A DNA stretch of 64,000 nt from DUZB01 sp963747555 (GCA_963747555.1 CAVVFZ010000023.1:1-64000), one strand, 5' to 3'; shown: positions 16,953-26,197, numbered from the stretch's first letter. Program-made: numbers and translations. The notes: generated from the sequence alone by a model not told the origin.

Positions 16953-18314
16953 ATGTCCGAATACTCACAGAAGAGCACCAAGATTACAACATTCCACAAG
17001 CTTTCCGAGGAGACCGATATCCTGGACGAATTGATCCGTCACTCACGGTGGAGGAAGCCTGTCCTCGTCATTCCGGCCCTGGCTTCGGAATTCACCCAGC
17101 CTGAAAACCGGCCGGTCTTTGAAAACATACTAAAGGAACTAAAAGGCGCCGCCTATCTCAGTGACATTATTATCGGGCTTGACGCAGCCACGCAGGACGA
17201 TGTCCATCTTCTTAAGAAGATCATTTCTGAAATCGGGTTGCCGCAAGTCCTGATCCAGTGGAACGACGGCCCCCATTTCAAAGGGATCTACGAGCGGCTG
17301 GAATCAGCCGGAATAGATCTGACCGAACGGGGGAAGGGCAGAAATGTCTTTATGTCATTCGGAGTTGCCATTGTTTTAAGCGCCACCTCCGTCGGCCTCC
17401 TGGATGCGGACATCAAGACTTTCAGACGCACCCAGTTAGATCGACTCTTTTTCCCCGTGGAGGTCTTCAACTATCAGTTTTCCAAGGCCTATTATGCCAG
17501 GAGCGATGGTCGTCATTTTTTTGGCCGGGTGAAACGGCTTCTGGTGGACCCGCTCCTCATTGCACTCAAACGAAAATTCACCGATAGCGGTGAAGAAAAG
17601 ATGCTTCGCATCATCGATTTTCTATTGCTCTTTCATTACCAGCTCTCAGGAGAGTTTGTCATCGACACGGAACTGCTGCAGCGGATCAAATACACTCTCA
17701 ACTGGGGGGTGGAAATCCTGACCCTTATTGAGGTATACCGCAAGGCCAACCAGATCGCACAGGTGGAATTTTCGAAGGGATATTTTGACCATAAACACCA
17801 GAAAGTCTCGGTGTCAAATGCGGACAAGGGTCTGCACAGGATGTCTACCGACATTATCGCCACGCTCCTGAATGCGCTGGTCATGGAGGAAGGGCTGGAG
17901 ATTTCAAGTCATTTCTTCCGGGATCTGGCCCTGACCTATCAATCGGTAACAGATGAGTTGATCAAAAAATATGCGGAGAATGCCAGGCTCAATCACCTGG
18001 AATATGACCGTGACCGTGAAGAAATCTTCGTGAACGAAGTGATCACCGAGGCCATCATCGACGCAGGCGAAATATTGGATGCGCCGCAAAATATTTCTAA
18101 CATGTTTATGAGATATACGGCCATGAACCCTGAATTTGACGAATTCAATCGATTGGGACTTCAAAAGGCCATCATCGACACGGAAAAGAGGATGAAGCAG
18201 GAACATCGCTACTCACGCGATCTTCCTTCCTGGGAAAGAATCGAAGAAAAAGTCCCGGGGATCAGGAGTCAGATTATCGATGTGATTGAAGCCGTAAAAA
18301 AGGAGGGCGCCTGA
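16953..18314 (+). CDS. GT-A glycosyltransferase, GpgS/mannosylglycerate-synthase-like
   Basis: 453-residue cytosolic glycosyltransferase. It opens with VLVIPALASEF (nucleotide-sugar beta strand) and DIIIGLDAATQDD, and has the donor-binding GKGRNVFMSFG and the metal-binding LLDADIKTF (DxD). The long helical C-terminal half fits glucosyl-3-phosphoglycerate or mannosyl-3-phosphoglycerate synthases, which make compatible solutes. ATG 16953 follows AGGAGAC. It is 10 bases after the radical SAM gene and may be co-transcribed, but a link to lipoate is not apparent. The substrate is uncertain. Confidence 0.7.
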   Translation: MSEYSQKSTKITTFHKLSEETDILDELIRHSRWRKPVLVIPALASEFTQPENRPVFENILKELKGAAYLSDIIIGLDAATQDDVHLLKKIISEIGLPQVLIQWNDGPHFKGIYERLESAGIDLTERGKGRNVFMSFGVAIVLSATSVGLLDADIKTFRRTQLDRLFFPVEVFNYQFSKAYYARSDGRHFFGRVKRLLVDPLLIALKRKFTDSGEEKMLRIIDFLLLFHYQLSGEFVIDTELLQRIKYTLNWGVEILTLIEVYRKANQIAQVEFSKGYFDHKHQKVSVSNADKGLHRMSTDIIATLLNALVMEEGLEISSHFFRDLALTYQSVTDELIKKYAENARLNHLEYDRDREEIFVNEVITEAIIDAGEILDAPQNISNMFMRYTAMNPEFDEFNRLGLQKAIIDTEKRMKQEHRYSRDLPSWERIEEKVPGIRSQIIDVIEAVKKEGA

Positions 18315-18715
18315 TCCACCTTGCCTCAATGCCAACCCATTTCACCCTGCCTCAATGCCAAACCATACACATGAATATCAGCGCTAATTCCCTCGCTTGA
18401 AGAATGAATTGGATAGATATCATGAAAATGTCGACCGGCCTGAACGTTCTGCCCAGCCTTGCCGCACCCACTTGCCCCCCTTTAGAATACACTTTTTATG
18501 ATTTATAAATGTAACCCAAGCCTTCGCAGTTCACTGGGTTACAAATCGAAATGCAAATATCCTTTGCACAAAAAAGTCTCGCCAAATAGGGTGTTATATT
18601 TCTGATCTTTTTATTCATCATTCCTCTTGACATGGGGTCTTCAAGGATTAGCATATAAGACAATGCAACGCTATGCAACAAGATGGATCATATTGGGCAG
18701 GATGGAGGATGCGTC
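18315..18715. other. Intergenic region ahead of the gas vesicle island
   Basis: TGCCTCAATGCCAA occurs twice as a direct repeat (18322-18335 and 18348-18361). A hairpin with 8-bp arms GTAACCCA and TGGGTTAC spans 18511-18542 and could terminate the upstream operon or control the downstream HTH gene. No gene is seen in these 401 bases. Confidence 0.5.
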
Positions 18716-19822
18716 ATGAAAGAGGGGCGGGCCACTGTCGACCGTGAAAACTGCGGTCGCGTTTTGAAGGAACTGCGACAAAAATTTGGGAGCATGTCCG
18801 TAGCGGAACTTTCAAAAACCCTTGGTGTTGCGCGCAGCACAATTATGAGAATCGAGGCGGGGCAGACAATTCCCTCAGACGATCTTCTCAATCGGTTAAA
18901 GGCGATCCAGATCATTGGGCTATCCCGATTCAGAACGATTTCACAAATGGACAAGGAACGTTTCTCCCATCTTATCGAGGAAATAGGAGAAAATCCGGAG
19001 CTGTTTTCAGAGGCAGCTTTCGGGCAGATGGTCCAGGAATTGACACCTGCGGGAATTTTGGCCGGTCTTGGAACCATTGCCGGTGCGTCTTTGAATCTGT
19101 CTTCCACCGTGGTCAGTTCCATTCCTGTCCTTTCAAGCCTTGCCGGATACGGTCTTGTGAAAGGGCTGCGGTCGATTCTTGAGGCAAATGATTTTCAGTG
19201 CGTGGAAAAGGAAGGCATATGGGAAATTATCAACAAACCAACCAAAGGAAAAGCCGGAGAAAAGGAGGGCGAGAAAATGGATACGGGAAGAGGAAATGAA
19301 GAGAAGAAGAGTGCGGGGAGTTTCGAATTCGGGCTGGGCGGTCTGCTTAGCGGGCTGGGAAATCTGATCGATACGGCAACGAAACTGGCGGAAAAGGGTG
19401 AAGAATTCTCCAAATCCGGTGAAATTGATTTCAGCAGTCTGGATAAGATCAAGGGGCTCAAAGAATTGAAAGGGGTGTATGGGGTTAGAGTCCGTACCAT
19501 GGCAGACGGCAGGCCATCGGTTCAACCGTTTGGGAATATTAAGAGGACCCCTAAAGGCCCGGTGGTGGAAGAGGTACGCGAACCGATCGTGGACGTATTC
19601 GATGAACCGGAGGGAATCCATGTGGTGGCGGAAATGCCCGGGATCGATGAAAAGGATTTCCAGATTGAAATCAAGGGAGACATCCTGAATATCAGCGCTG
19701 AAGGACGGAATAGAAAATACCAGAAAGAAATTCTCCTTTCCCGGGAAGCAACAGCAGAACAGATGACCTGGAATTATAAAAACGGGATACTGGAAATCAT
19801 AATAGGGAAAAGCGAAAAGTAA
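18716..19822 (+). CDS. HTH-Hsp20 fusion, GvpH-like
   Basis: 368-residue fusion. Residues about 15-65 are an XRE-type helix-turn-helix (MSVAELSKTLGVARSTIMR). A middle segment is rich in small hydrophobic residues (ILAGLGTIAGASLNL, VSSIPVLSSLAGYGL). The C-terminal 90 residues are an Hsp20/alpha-crystallin fold like GvpH (VDVFDEPEGIHVVAEMPGID, ILNISAEG). GvpH chaperones gas vesicle proteins in other organisms, so this may couple DNA binding to the folding state of vesicle proteins. ATG 18716 has GGAGG 7 bases upstream. It is the first gene of the island. Confidence 0.82.
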   Translation: MKEGRATVDRENCGRVLKELRQKFGSMSVAELSKTLGVARSTIMRIEAGQTIPSDDLLNRLKAIQIIGLSRFRTISQMDKERFSHLIEEIGENPELFSEAAFGQMVQELTPAGILAGLGTIAGASLNLSSTVVSSIPVLSSLAGYGLVKGLRSILEANDFQCVEKEGIWEIINKPTKGKAGEKEGEKMDTGRGNEEKKSAGSFEFGLGGLLSGLGNLIDTATKLAEKGEEFSKSGEIDFSSLDKIKGLKELKGVYGVRVRTMADGRPSVQPFGNIKRTPKGPVVEEVREPIVDVFDEPEGIHVVAEMPGIDEKDFQIEIKGDILNISAEGRNRKYQKEILLSREATAEQMTWNYKNGILEIIIGKSEK

Positions 19823-19930
19823 CGAGTGAATAGTGGGCCATCGTTCATCATTCGTCCTTTCGGGACGTCATTCGGTGGTCATTCAGTGGTTTCTGACCAC
19901 TGAGCACTGATCACTAACCACTGCCTTTAG
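19823..19930. repeat. Heptamer-repeat filler (GTGNNCA family)
   Basis: The gap contains GAGTGAATAGTGGG, TCAGTGGTTTCTGACCACTG and repeated CACTGANCACTAACCACTG units, a family of 7-base repeats with consensus GTGNNCA or its inverse. The same family occurs at about nine places between 19.8 and 44.9 kb and was not seen outside the island. Confidence 0.75.
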
Positions 19931-19946
19931 ACTTTGGATCTTCACA

Positions 19947-20666
19947 ATGAAACAACTCCTTTATGTGCCCGTTATTCATGAAGAGGCTGACCTGGGAAGC
20001 GTAGCCGCGTCCGCGAGAAAGAAAAGTCAGGAATTTTTCGGGAAAGCCCGATGGGCAAGGCATAAAGAAATCGTAACCCTGTTCTGGGACAGACTCAGCG
20101 GTTATTTCAGTGAACTGGACCCCACCGGCCTCCGAATCTATCAGGATGGTCTGGCGGCCGGGGGTGAACTGGGCCGAAGAATCATCGAGGAAGGAGCCGC
20201 AAGGGGGAGTAGAAATTATCAAATCGTTCTGGACTTGATCAGGAGAGGCGGGGAAATCCAAAAAACCGAAGACATTGAGATTTTAAAAAAGGAACTGGAG
20301 CGAATTCTTCAGTGTATCCAGAATGACTCCTCGGATAAGAAGGATTCCATTTCCGCGGAGAACCCTCTTAAAGGGGATCGGCTTATGGAGGAAAGGGACA
20401 GGTTCGTGGCAAAGACCATTGGGGATACTCTCAAAGAGGGAGAACAGGGTATCCTGTTTATGGGCGCTTTTCACCGGGTGATTGGTTACCTCCCGGAAGT
20501 TATAGAGGTCCGTGAAGTGAAAAATGTTCAAAAAGTAAGGGATTATTTCACACTCCTCATTTCCGACAACGACAAAGAGGAATTCGAAAGGTTGTCCGGG
20601 TATATGGTATCTCCCGTCTCTTCAGGTGAAAGCTCCTTTTCATCCTATTCTCCCGCAACAATCTAA
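19947..20666 (+). CDS. Conserved hypothetical protein in gas vesicle island
   Basis: 239-residue cytosolic protein starting MKQLLYVPVIHEEADLGSVA, with GLRIYQDGLAAGGELGRRII and a later RDRFVAKTIGDTLKEGEQG plus ILFMGAFHRVIGYLP that resembles the core of TraB/GumN-like proteins. I do not know its function. It lies between the HTH-Hsp20 gene and the kinase-activator pair and may belong to either unit. Confidence 0.7.
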   Translation: MKQLLYVPVIHEEADLGSVAASARKKSQEFFGKARWARHKEIVTLFWDRLSGYFSELDPTGLRIYQDGLAAGGELGRRIIEEGAARGSRNYQIVLDLIRRGGEIQKTEDIEILKKELERILQCIQNDSSDKKDSISAENPLKGDRLMEERDRFVAKTIGDTLKEGEQGILFMGAFHRVIGYLPEVIEVREVKNVQKVRDYFTLLISDNDKEEFERLSGYMVSPVSSGESSFSSYSPATI

Positions 20667-20829
20667 ACCGCGTACATTCTCTCCTTTTTATACCAAGTCT
20701 GGTTTCCTCATATCTCTTGTATCCGGGCGGGATCTTCCCTTGACTATCCGATTGCAACTGGGGTAGCATCAAACCGGAATCGGTCTTTCATTTTAATTAT
20801 TTATCTTATATCTTAGAATAGTCAACGGC

Positions 20830-22434
20830 ATGGATGAAAATATTCTCATCGCAGATGACGAGGAAGCGATTCAAAAACTGCTGGCCAAATTCCTCCAAAA
20901 GGAAGGATACCGGCTGTTTACCGCAAACAATGGCAAAGAAGCGGTAGACATCGTCAAAAAGAATCCTGTTGATCTGGCCATCCTGGATATGATCATGCCG
21001 GAAATGGATGGGGTGGAGGCGTTGAGGCAGATCAAGGTATTGGATCCCACCATAGAAGTTCTCATGATTACCGGAAAGTCGAACGTTCATTTACTCAGAA
21101 AAGTCCTTTTCGAATACGGCGCCTACGATTATCTGCTCAAGCCATTTGATATGGTGGAACTCAAACTGACCGTGCAACGGGCCCTTCACGTGCGAAAACT
21201 GGCGCAACAAAGCAGTCATGTCATGGAGGAAATGAAAAATCGCATCGTTGAACTGGAAAATGATTTCAAGGAAAAGACATTTCGTCTGAGGGAATCCCAG
21301 ATCAAGTATAAGAATATCGTGGAAAACTCCACCGATGCCATTGTGGTCATCCAGGATGGATACGTGAAGTTTGCCAACAGAATAGCCATGGAGCTATCGG
21401 GATATTCCCAGCAGGAAATTCTGGCGATCCCGTTCCCGGAACTGCTTCATCCGGAAGACAGGACCGAAGCCGTGGAACGTTACAACAGAAAGCTGGGCGA
21501 TGATGACCTGACCCCCACCAATATTTTGAGAGTGTTGAAAAGGGACGGTACTTTTATCTGGGTGGAAAATCAGTCCGTAAAAAGCCTGTGGCAAGACAAA
21601 CCGGCAACCCTGAATTTCATGCGGGATCTTACCAGGCGGAGAAAAATCGAGGAAGCCATGGCACGGTCTGAAAAACTCGTATCCCTGGGACAACTCTCCG
21701 CCGGACTGGCCCATGAATTGCGAAACCCTCTCGCCGTAATCAGTTCGTGTTCTCAGTTCTGCCTCGAAAATAAGGAACTTGAATCTCTTGTGAAGGAAAA
21801 CTTTCAGGTCATTCTTCGCAGCAGCAGAAGGGCGAGTAATCTCATCAGCGAGTTGTTGGCCTTTGCCAGGCCCGACCATCTGGAATGGAAAGAAGTGGAT
21901 CTGAATGAAGTGGTCACGAAAATGTTGCGCATGGCCGAGCTGGGGGTGAATACCTATCATATGACTTTCTCAAAACGATTTCAAAAAGGGCTTCCCAAAA
22001 TCATTTGCGACGAGGAGAAATTGGGGCAGGTAATTGTCAACCTTCTCCAGAATGCCATCCAGGCAACTGCGGGCAAAGGAGAAATTGTTCTGGAAACGGC
22101 CTGTTCAGCGCTCAGGGACAGGGTAGAAGTGAACATTGTCGATAGCGGTCCCGGTATCCCTGAAGAGTATCGTCCGAGAGTTTTCGATCCCTTCTTTACC
22201 ACCAAAGACGGAGGCACTGGGTTAGGCCTGAGCATCTGCCACACGATTGTAGATCAGCATCAGGGAAGCATCAGCATTGAATGCGGCGAAAAAAAAGGCA
22301 CCCGGGTTTCGGTGACGCTCCCTGTAAATCAGGACAGCACGGGAATGAAAGGCCGGCGCCAGGAGAAGATGTCTCCTCTGTCTGATGAAGAAAACGGTTT
22401 AACAGCCCATAGGGAGCACAACCATGTCCGTTGA
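20830..22434 (+). CDS. REC-PAS histidine kinase of the gas vesicle island
   Basis: 534-residue cytosolic kinase. Receiver domain about 1-120 (ILIADDEEAI, phospho-Asp in LAILDMIMPEMDG), coiled linker, PAS about 160-285, then HisKA with the phospho-His in LAHELRNPLAVI and HATPase (NLLQNAIQA, VDSGPGIPEE, GGTGLGLSICHTIV). It has no membrane span, so it senses an internal or PAS-bound signal and can itself be phosphorylated. Its end overlaps the NtrC-type gene by 11 bases, so the two are translationally coupled and form an NtrB/NtrC-like pair. They probably drive the sigma-54 promoter just downstream. Confidence 0.9.
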   Translation: MDENILIADDEEAIQKLLAKFLQKEGYRLFTANNGKEAVDIVKKNPVDLAILDMIMPEMDGVEALRQIKVLDPTIEVLMITGKSNVHLLRKVLFEYGAYDYLLKPFDMVELKLTVQRALHVRKLAQQSSHVMEEMKNRIVELENDFKEKTFRLRESQIKYKNIVENSTDAIVVIQDGYVKFANRIAMELSGYSQQEILAIPFPELLHPEDRTEAVERYNRKLGDDDLTPTNILRVLKRDGTFIWVENQSVKSLWQDKPATLNFMRDLTRRRKIEEAMARSEKLVSLGQLSAGLAHELRNPLAVISSCSQFCLENKELESLVKENFQVILRSSRRASNLISELLAFARPDHLEWKEVDLNEVVTKMLRMAELGVNTYHMTFSKRFQKGLPKIICDEEKLGQVIVNLLQNAIQATAGKGEIVLETACSALRDRVEVNIVDSGPGIPEEYRPRVFDPFFTTKDGGTGLGLSICHTIVDQHQGSISIECGEKKGTRVSVTLPVNQDSTGMKGRRQEKMSPLSDEENGLTAHREHNHVR

Positions 22435-23848
22435 AGTCAAAAATGCCCTACAAAGGAAAATACTCCTGGTGGATGATGACCATGATTTCCGCTGGGCAAC
22501 GGGTAACATCCTCCAGGCGGCGGGGCACAGGGTCGTTCACGCCCGGAACGGCGTGGAAGCCATCGATTTTCTGGAAACCGGTGTCCCCGATCTGGTGCTT
22601 CTGGACTACCGAATGCCCGGCCAGGATGGGTTGCAGGTTGCCGCCGAGATGAAAAAGCGCATTCCTGCCGTACCCATTATCATGATTACGGCTTATGGGG
22701 AGATTGATTCGGCTGTAAAGGCCATGAAGCTGGGCGTATACGATTACGTGACAAAGCCGGTAGATAACAATGACCTCCTTTTCAGCGTCAAGAGGGCCCT
22801 CGACAAACAGGATCTGGTACAGGAGGTGGCCCACTTAAGGAACGTTCTCAATGAACGTGCATCCCTGTATGAACTCATGGGAAGCAGCAAACCGGTCAAG
22901 AAGCTGGTCAGGCATGTGGAAAAAGTGAGTCCCACCCGGTTTACGGTCCTGATAGAGGGGGAAAGCGGTACAGGCAAAGAACTGGTAGCCCGGGCCATTC
23001 ACGATCTGAGCGAGGTCAGGAATGGGCCCTTTGTGGCGGTGGATTGTGGAGCTATTCCCACGGCCCTCATGGAAAGCGAACTGTTCGGTTACATGAAAGG
23101 GGCTTTCACAGGCGCCTACGGCGACAAGCCCGGGCATTTCGAACTGGCTGAACAGGGGACCCTGTTTTTGGATGAAGTAGGAAATATTGCCTATCCGGTT
23201 CAGCAAAAACTTCTCCGGGCTATTCAAGAAAGGGTGATCCAGCGCTTGGGCGCAAAGGCTCCTTTGCCCATAAACGTCAGGATCGTGGCGGCCACCAATC
23301 AGTCACTAAAGAAAGATGTGGAATCCGGAAGATTCCGTTCGGATCTCTACTACCGCTTGAACGAGTTTTCCGTAAAAATGCCTGCCCTGCGGGAAAGAAT
23401 CGAGGACATCCCTTACCTGGCCGGGAAATTCATGGACGAGGTTGAAAAAGAACTCAACAAAACCGTTGGGGGCTTTTCCAAAGAGTCGCTCCTTTCCTTG
23501 AGTTCTTACCACTGGCCTGGCAACGTACGCGAGTTGAGAAACGTGATTCGTCAGGCCGTGCTCCTGTGTGACAAGAATTCACCGGTACAGCCGACCCACC
23601 TGACCTACCACTCGCCTGTACCGCTTGGGACCGGAACTGGAGGTCTCATGACAACGGAAACCGTTTATGACGGCAGCAGTTCACTTAAGGAACTGGTTCA
23701 ATTGCACACGAATGATCTGGAAAAAAAGCTGATCCGGGAAGCACTGGTGAAAGCCAACAGAAACAAAAGCGAGGCCGCCAGGAATTTAGGCGTGGATTAC
23801 AAAACCCTTCTCAGAAAAATAAAGTCCCTTGGAATTGCATTCCCATGA
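22424..23848 (+). CDS. NtrC-family sigma-54 activator, copy 1
   Basis: 474-residue response regulator: receiver about 10-130 (phospho-Asp in VLLDYRMPGQDG), sigma-54 AAA+ domain about 150-390 with Walker A GESGTGKE, the sigma-54 contact loop GAFTGA, GTLFLDEVG and WPGNVRELRNVI, then a Fis-type HTH (NKSEAARNLGVDYKTLLRKI). It is coupled to the upstream kinase. It is closely similar to the activator at 45583-46986, pointing to duplication at the two ends of the vesicle island. Its probable targets are palindromes at 23867-23923. Confidence 0.94.
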   Translation: MSVEVKNALQRKILLVDDDHDFRWATGNILQAAGHRVVHARNGVEAIDFLETGVPDLVLLDYRMPGQDGLQVAAEMKKRIPAVPIIMITAYGEIDSAVKAMKLGVYDYVTKPVDNNDLLFSVKRALDKQDLVQEVAHLRNVLNERASLYELMGSSKPVKKLVRHVEKVSPTRFTVLIEGESGTGKELVARAIHDLSEVRNGPFVAVDCGAIPTALMESELFGYMKGAFTGAYGDKPGHFELAEQGTLFLDEVGNIAYPVQQKLLRAIQERVIQRLGAKAPLPINVRIVAATNQSLKKDVESGRFRSDLYYRLNEFSVKMPALRERIEDIPYLAGKFMDEVEKELNKTVGGFSKESLLSLSSYHWPGNVRELRNVIRQAVLLCDKNSPVQPTHLTYHSPVPLGTGTGGLMTTETVYDGSSSLKELVQLHTNDLEKKLIREALVKANRNKSEAARNLGVDYKTLLRKIKSLGIAFP

Positions 23849-23864
23849 GCACTTAGGTCATTCA

Positions 23865-23923
23865 TGCCCCAATTGGGGTGAGAATGTCCTATCCATTTCT
23901 GCCCCATATCTTCTCCCTGGGCA
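23865..23923 (+). promoter_or_regulatory. Candidate upstream activator sites
   Basis: A perfect 12-bp palindrome CCCCAATTGGGG (23867-23878) is followed by TGCCC (23900-23904) and its inverse GGGCA (23919-23923). They lie about 80-140 bases upstream of the expected transcription start, the usual distance for NtrC-type activators. Confidence 0.5.
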
Positions 23924-23977
23924 TGACACCCTTCATTAAAATCCATAAAAACAGATAGATACGATTTTCATCCCTTC

Positions 23978-23993
23978 TGGCACAGGACATGCA
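23978..23993 (+). promoter_or_regulatory. Sigma-54 promoter of the gvpA unit
   Basis: TGGCAC-AGGAC-ATGCA matches the -24/-12 consensus TGGCAC-N5-TTGCW except for one base, with GG at 23979-23980 and GC at 23991-23992 correctly spaced. Transcription should begin near 24004 and run through the receiver remnant and both gvpA genes. An NtrC-type activator gene ends 130 bases upstream. Confidence 0.75.
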
Positions 23994-24032
23994 TTGTCTT
24001 AATAACAAGCAACCTGTCGGCCAGATTGAAGG

Positions 24033-24472
24033 AAAAAGGAAGGCAAATTTCTGGCGGAATCCAAACTTGTCCGTTCAAACCAGGAAAATTTGGAAAAAGT
24101 CAAAACAGCGGATGTGTTAATCGTAGAGGATTCGGAAGAGGTGATCTGGACGATGCGGAATATACTTGAAACGCAGGGTTCACCGTAGACGCGGTGATGA
24201 CAGGCAGAGACACGTTGGAAAGATTGCATTCATCACCGGAAATAGAGCTCGTCATCCTTAACTATCTACTCCCGGATATGAGCGGGCTGAGCGTCCTCAA
24301 ACGCATCAAGGAAAATGGTTCCAGCGTCCAAATCATTGCCACATCCGCTATGAAGGAAGTGGGAGAGAGTCTCGTTGCAGCCGGTGCCTTCGCTTTTCTG
24401 GAAAAGCCTTTTGACATCGGCGAACTGATCAGTCTCTGCAAAAAAGCAGTGAACGGTGGCAGTGAGCAGTAA
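24033..24472 (+). pseudogene. Frameshifted receiver-domain gene with Asn at the phosphorylation site
   Basis: An open frame from about 24033 reads ADVLIVEDSEEVIWTMRNIL, then hits a stop because one T is missing near 24180. The rest of the receiver continues in another frame to 24472 (LLPDMSGLSVLKRIKEN, FAFLEKPFDIGELISL). The residue where the phospho-acceptor Asp belongs is Asn (LVILNYLLPDMSG). There is no ATG; GTG 24114 or TTG 24090 are possible starts. It is either a dead gene or a degenerate receiver with an assembly error, transcribed with gvpA. Confidence 0.65.
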
Positions 24473-24556
24473 GCAGTAGGTAGTTAGTGAACAGTGGTAA
24501 GTGAGTAGTGGGTGGTCAATCGAAACGTAAACTTATTTAAGAAAGGAGATTTCATC

Positions 24557-24760
24557 ATGGCAATGGAAAAATCAATGGCATCCGCAAGTTTGGCTGAAGT
24601 AGTCGACAGAATCCTGGACAAGGGTGTAGTGGTCGATGCATGGGCAAGGGTTTCGCTCGTGGGTATTGAACTTCTGGCCATAGAAGCAAGGGTCGTGGTT
24701 GCAGGCGTGGAGACCTACCTGAAGTACGCCGAGGCCGTAGGACTTACCGCGACGGCATAA
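24557..24760 (+). CDS. gvpA: Gas vesicle major shell protein GvpA, copy 1
   Basis: 67-residue hydrophobic shell protein that polymerises into the ribs of gas vesicles. The classical core is present: LAEVVDRILDKGVVVDAWAR, VSLVGIELLAIEARVVVAG and VETYLKYAEAVGL. ATG 24557 has a strong AAGGAGA site. Transcription probably comes from the sigma-54 promoter at 23978. It encodes exactly the same protein as copy 2. Confidence 0.97.
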   Translation: MAMEKSMASASLAEVVDRILDKGVVVDAWARVSLVGIELLAIEARVVVAGVETYLKYAEAVGLTATA

Positions 24761-24860
24761 CTACAGTAGGCAGTAAGCAGCAGGTAGTCAGTGAACAGTG
24801 GTCAGTGAGTAGTGGGTGGTCAATCGAAACATAAACTTATTTAAGAAAGGAGATTTCATC

Positions 24861-25064
24861 ATGGCAATGGAAAAATCAATGGCATCCGCAAGTTTGGCTG
24901 AAGTAGTCGACAGAATCCTGGACAAGGGTGTAGTGGTCGATGCGTGGGCAAGGGTTTCGCTCGTGGGTATTGAACTTCTGGCCATAGAAGCAAGGGTCGT
25001 GGTTGCAGGCGTGGAGACCTACCTGAAGTACGCCGAGGCCGTAGGACTTACCGCCACGGCATAA
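24861..25064 (+). CDS. gvpA: Gas vesicle major shell protein GvpA, copy 2
   Basis: Identical 67-residue product to copy 1, with the same AAGGAGATTTCATC leader. Multiple gvpA copies are common in vesicle-forming bacteria and raise the dose of the shell protein. The stop is followed by a 240-base gap with no clear gene before the next coiled-coil protein. Confidence 0.97.
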   Translation: MAMEKSMASASLAEVVDRILDKGVVVDAWARVSLVGIELLAIEARVVVAGVETYLKYAEAVGLTATA

Positions 25065-25306
25065 TCTTTTTCAGGGACATTATAAATCGAAGGGGGATTG
25101 TCGGATATCCTTGAGATCAGAGAGGCGTTTCATCAACCGCCCTCCATAAGCAAATGATTTCATCAGGAAATTCTTGGGTATATCTGAAATCTCCACCAGC
25201 ACACTGAAAGACCGTAAATAAGTCTGACAATGCTCCCTTCCACTGTTTGAACGGGTAGCGTCATTGTTTGAATTATTTACGGTTTTTTTTTGAAGAGGGA
25301 AAAAAA

Positions 25307-25942
25307 GTGGGAACTGGAGAAAACTTGAGAGATCTGGCAAACGGCATCATCGATTCTTACGAAATACGAGTAAAGACCGTGAACGGGCTGATGGAACAGG
25401 CCTATCACTTCCTGAGCAGCTTTCATGCGGAGCTGGAAGAGATGATTGCTCAATTGAAGGACAACCTGGCCCAATCGGAAAGCCTGCGAAAGAAGGATTT
25501 CGATCGGATGATGACCGGGCTCACGGTTAGACGACGCTCCAGCGAAGAGCTGGCAGAAAAGGTTTTTCAGAACTTTCAGAAAGAAGAACAAGAGATGATC
25601 GGTCGGCTGCGAAACATTATTGTCTCCGGGGGTCGCTCAAACCTGGACGATATGGAAATCATCAAGGAAGATATCCTGAATAGACAGAAGGAACGGGAAA
25701 CCGGAATCGTTCGAGCCTTAAAGCGAATTCAGATGGAGCAGGAAGAATTAAAAGCGGCTCTCAAGATATTGCTTGAAAAGGGTGAAACCGTAAAGCTCCG
25801 AGATTTCAAGCGCATGCTTAAATCCCTCAGCATTCAGCAAAGTGTCCGCGACAATCAGGTCGGCCGGCTTCTCGAAGACCTGGATATGGTCCGCGAGAGA
25901 GTCCAGACCCAATGGCAGACGGCGGTTGCCGCAGCCCGTTAA
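25307..25942 (+). CDS. Coiled-coil protein of gas vesicle island
   Basis: 211-residue, charged, almost wholly helical protein without signal peptide. It starts MGTGENLRDLANGIIDSYEIRV, similar in style to the N-terminus of the next gene (LRRLAEEISSAYEARIQGI). GTG 25307 is chosen because GAGGG lies 7 bases before it; a TTG at 25268 would be the alternative. Its position between gvpA and the GvpC-like gene suggests a shell-binding or scaffold role. No known family was recognised. Confidence 0.75.
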   Translation: MGTGENLRDLANGIIDSYEIRVKTVNGLMEQAYHFLSSFHAELEEMIAQLKDNLAQSESLRKKDFDRMMTGLTVRRRSSEELAEKVFQNFQKEEQEMIGRLRNIIVSGGRSNLDDMEIIKEDILNRQKERETGIVRALKRIQMEQEELKAALKILLEKGETVKLRDFKRMLKSLSIQQSVRDNQVGRLLEDLDMVRERVQTQWQTAVAAAR

Positions 25943-26197
25943 AAGAGTCTCATATCGATAAGCCTGTTTTTTCTCTGCCTTTGGGTTTCAATGAGTATAA
26001 CCATCTGATTTAGGAGCAATATGCCAATCCTTGCGGGGTTGAAATTTACCCGCCGGATTCGCCAATAAAAATTTATAAGACGTCCTTGAGGATGCGATGG
26101 AGTGTGGCTTTACCCCTGTTTTCGCAAACCTGCTTTCCTCGGAACCGAAAATCTCAAGCATGTCTTCAAGAACATCCAAATTTAAGGAGGATTGACC

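Larger units (their letters stand above)
24480..25064 (+). repeat. Tandem 304-bp duplication containing gvpA
   Basis: Two nearly identical units, offset by 304 bases, each contain a heptamer-repeat leader (CAGTGGT, AGTGAGTAGTGGGTGG), the ribosome site AGAAAGGAGATTTC and a complete gvpA. Near identity of non-coding leader and gene implies a recent duplication or ongoing gene conversion. Confidence 0.9.

Noticed and set aside
25080..25340. 86-codon minus-strand frame between gvpA and the coiled-coil gene
   Set aside because: Part of it looks protein-like, but it overlaps the start of the next gene and has no ribosome site or recognised family.
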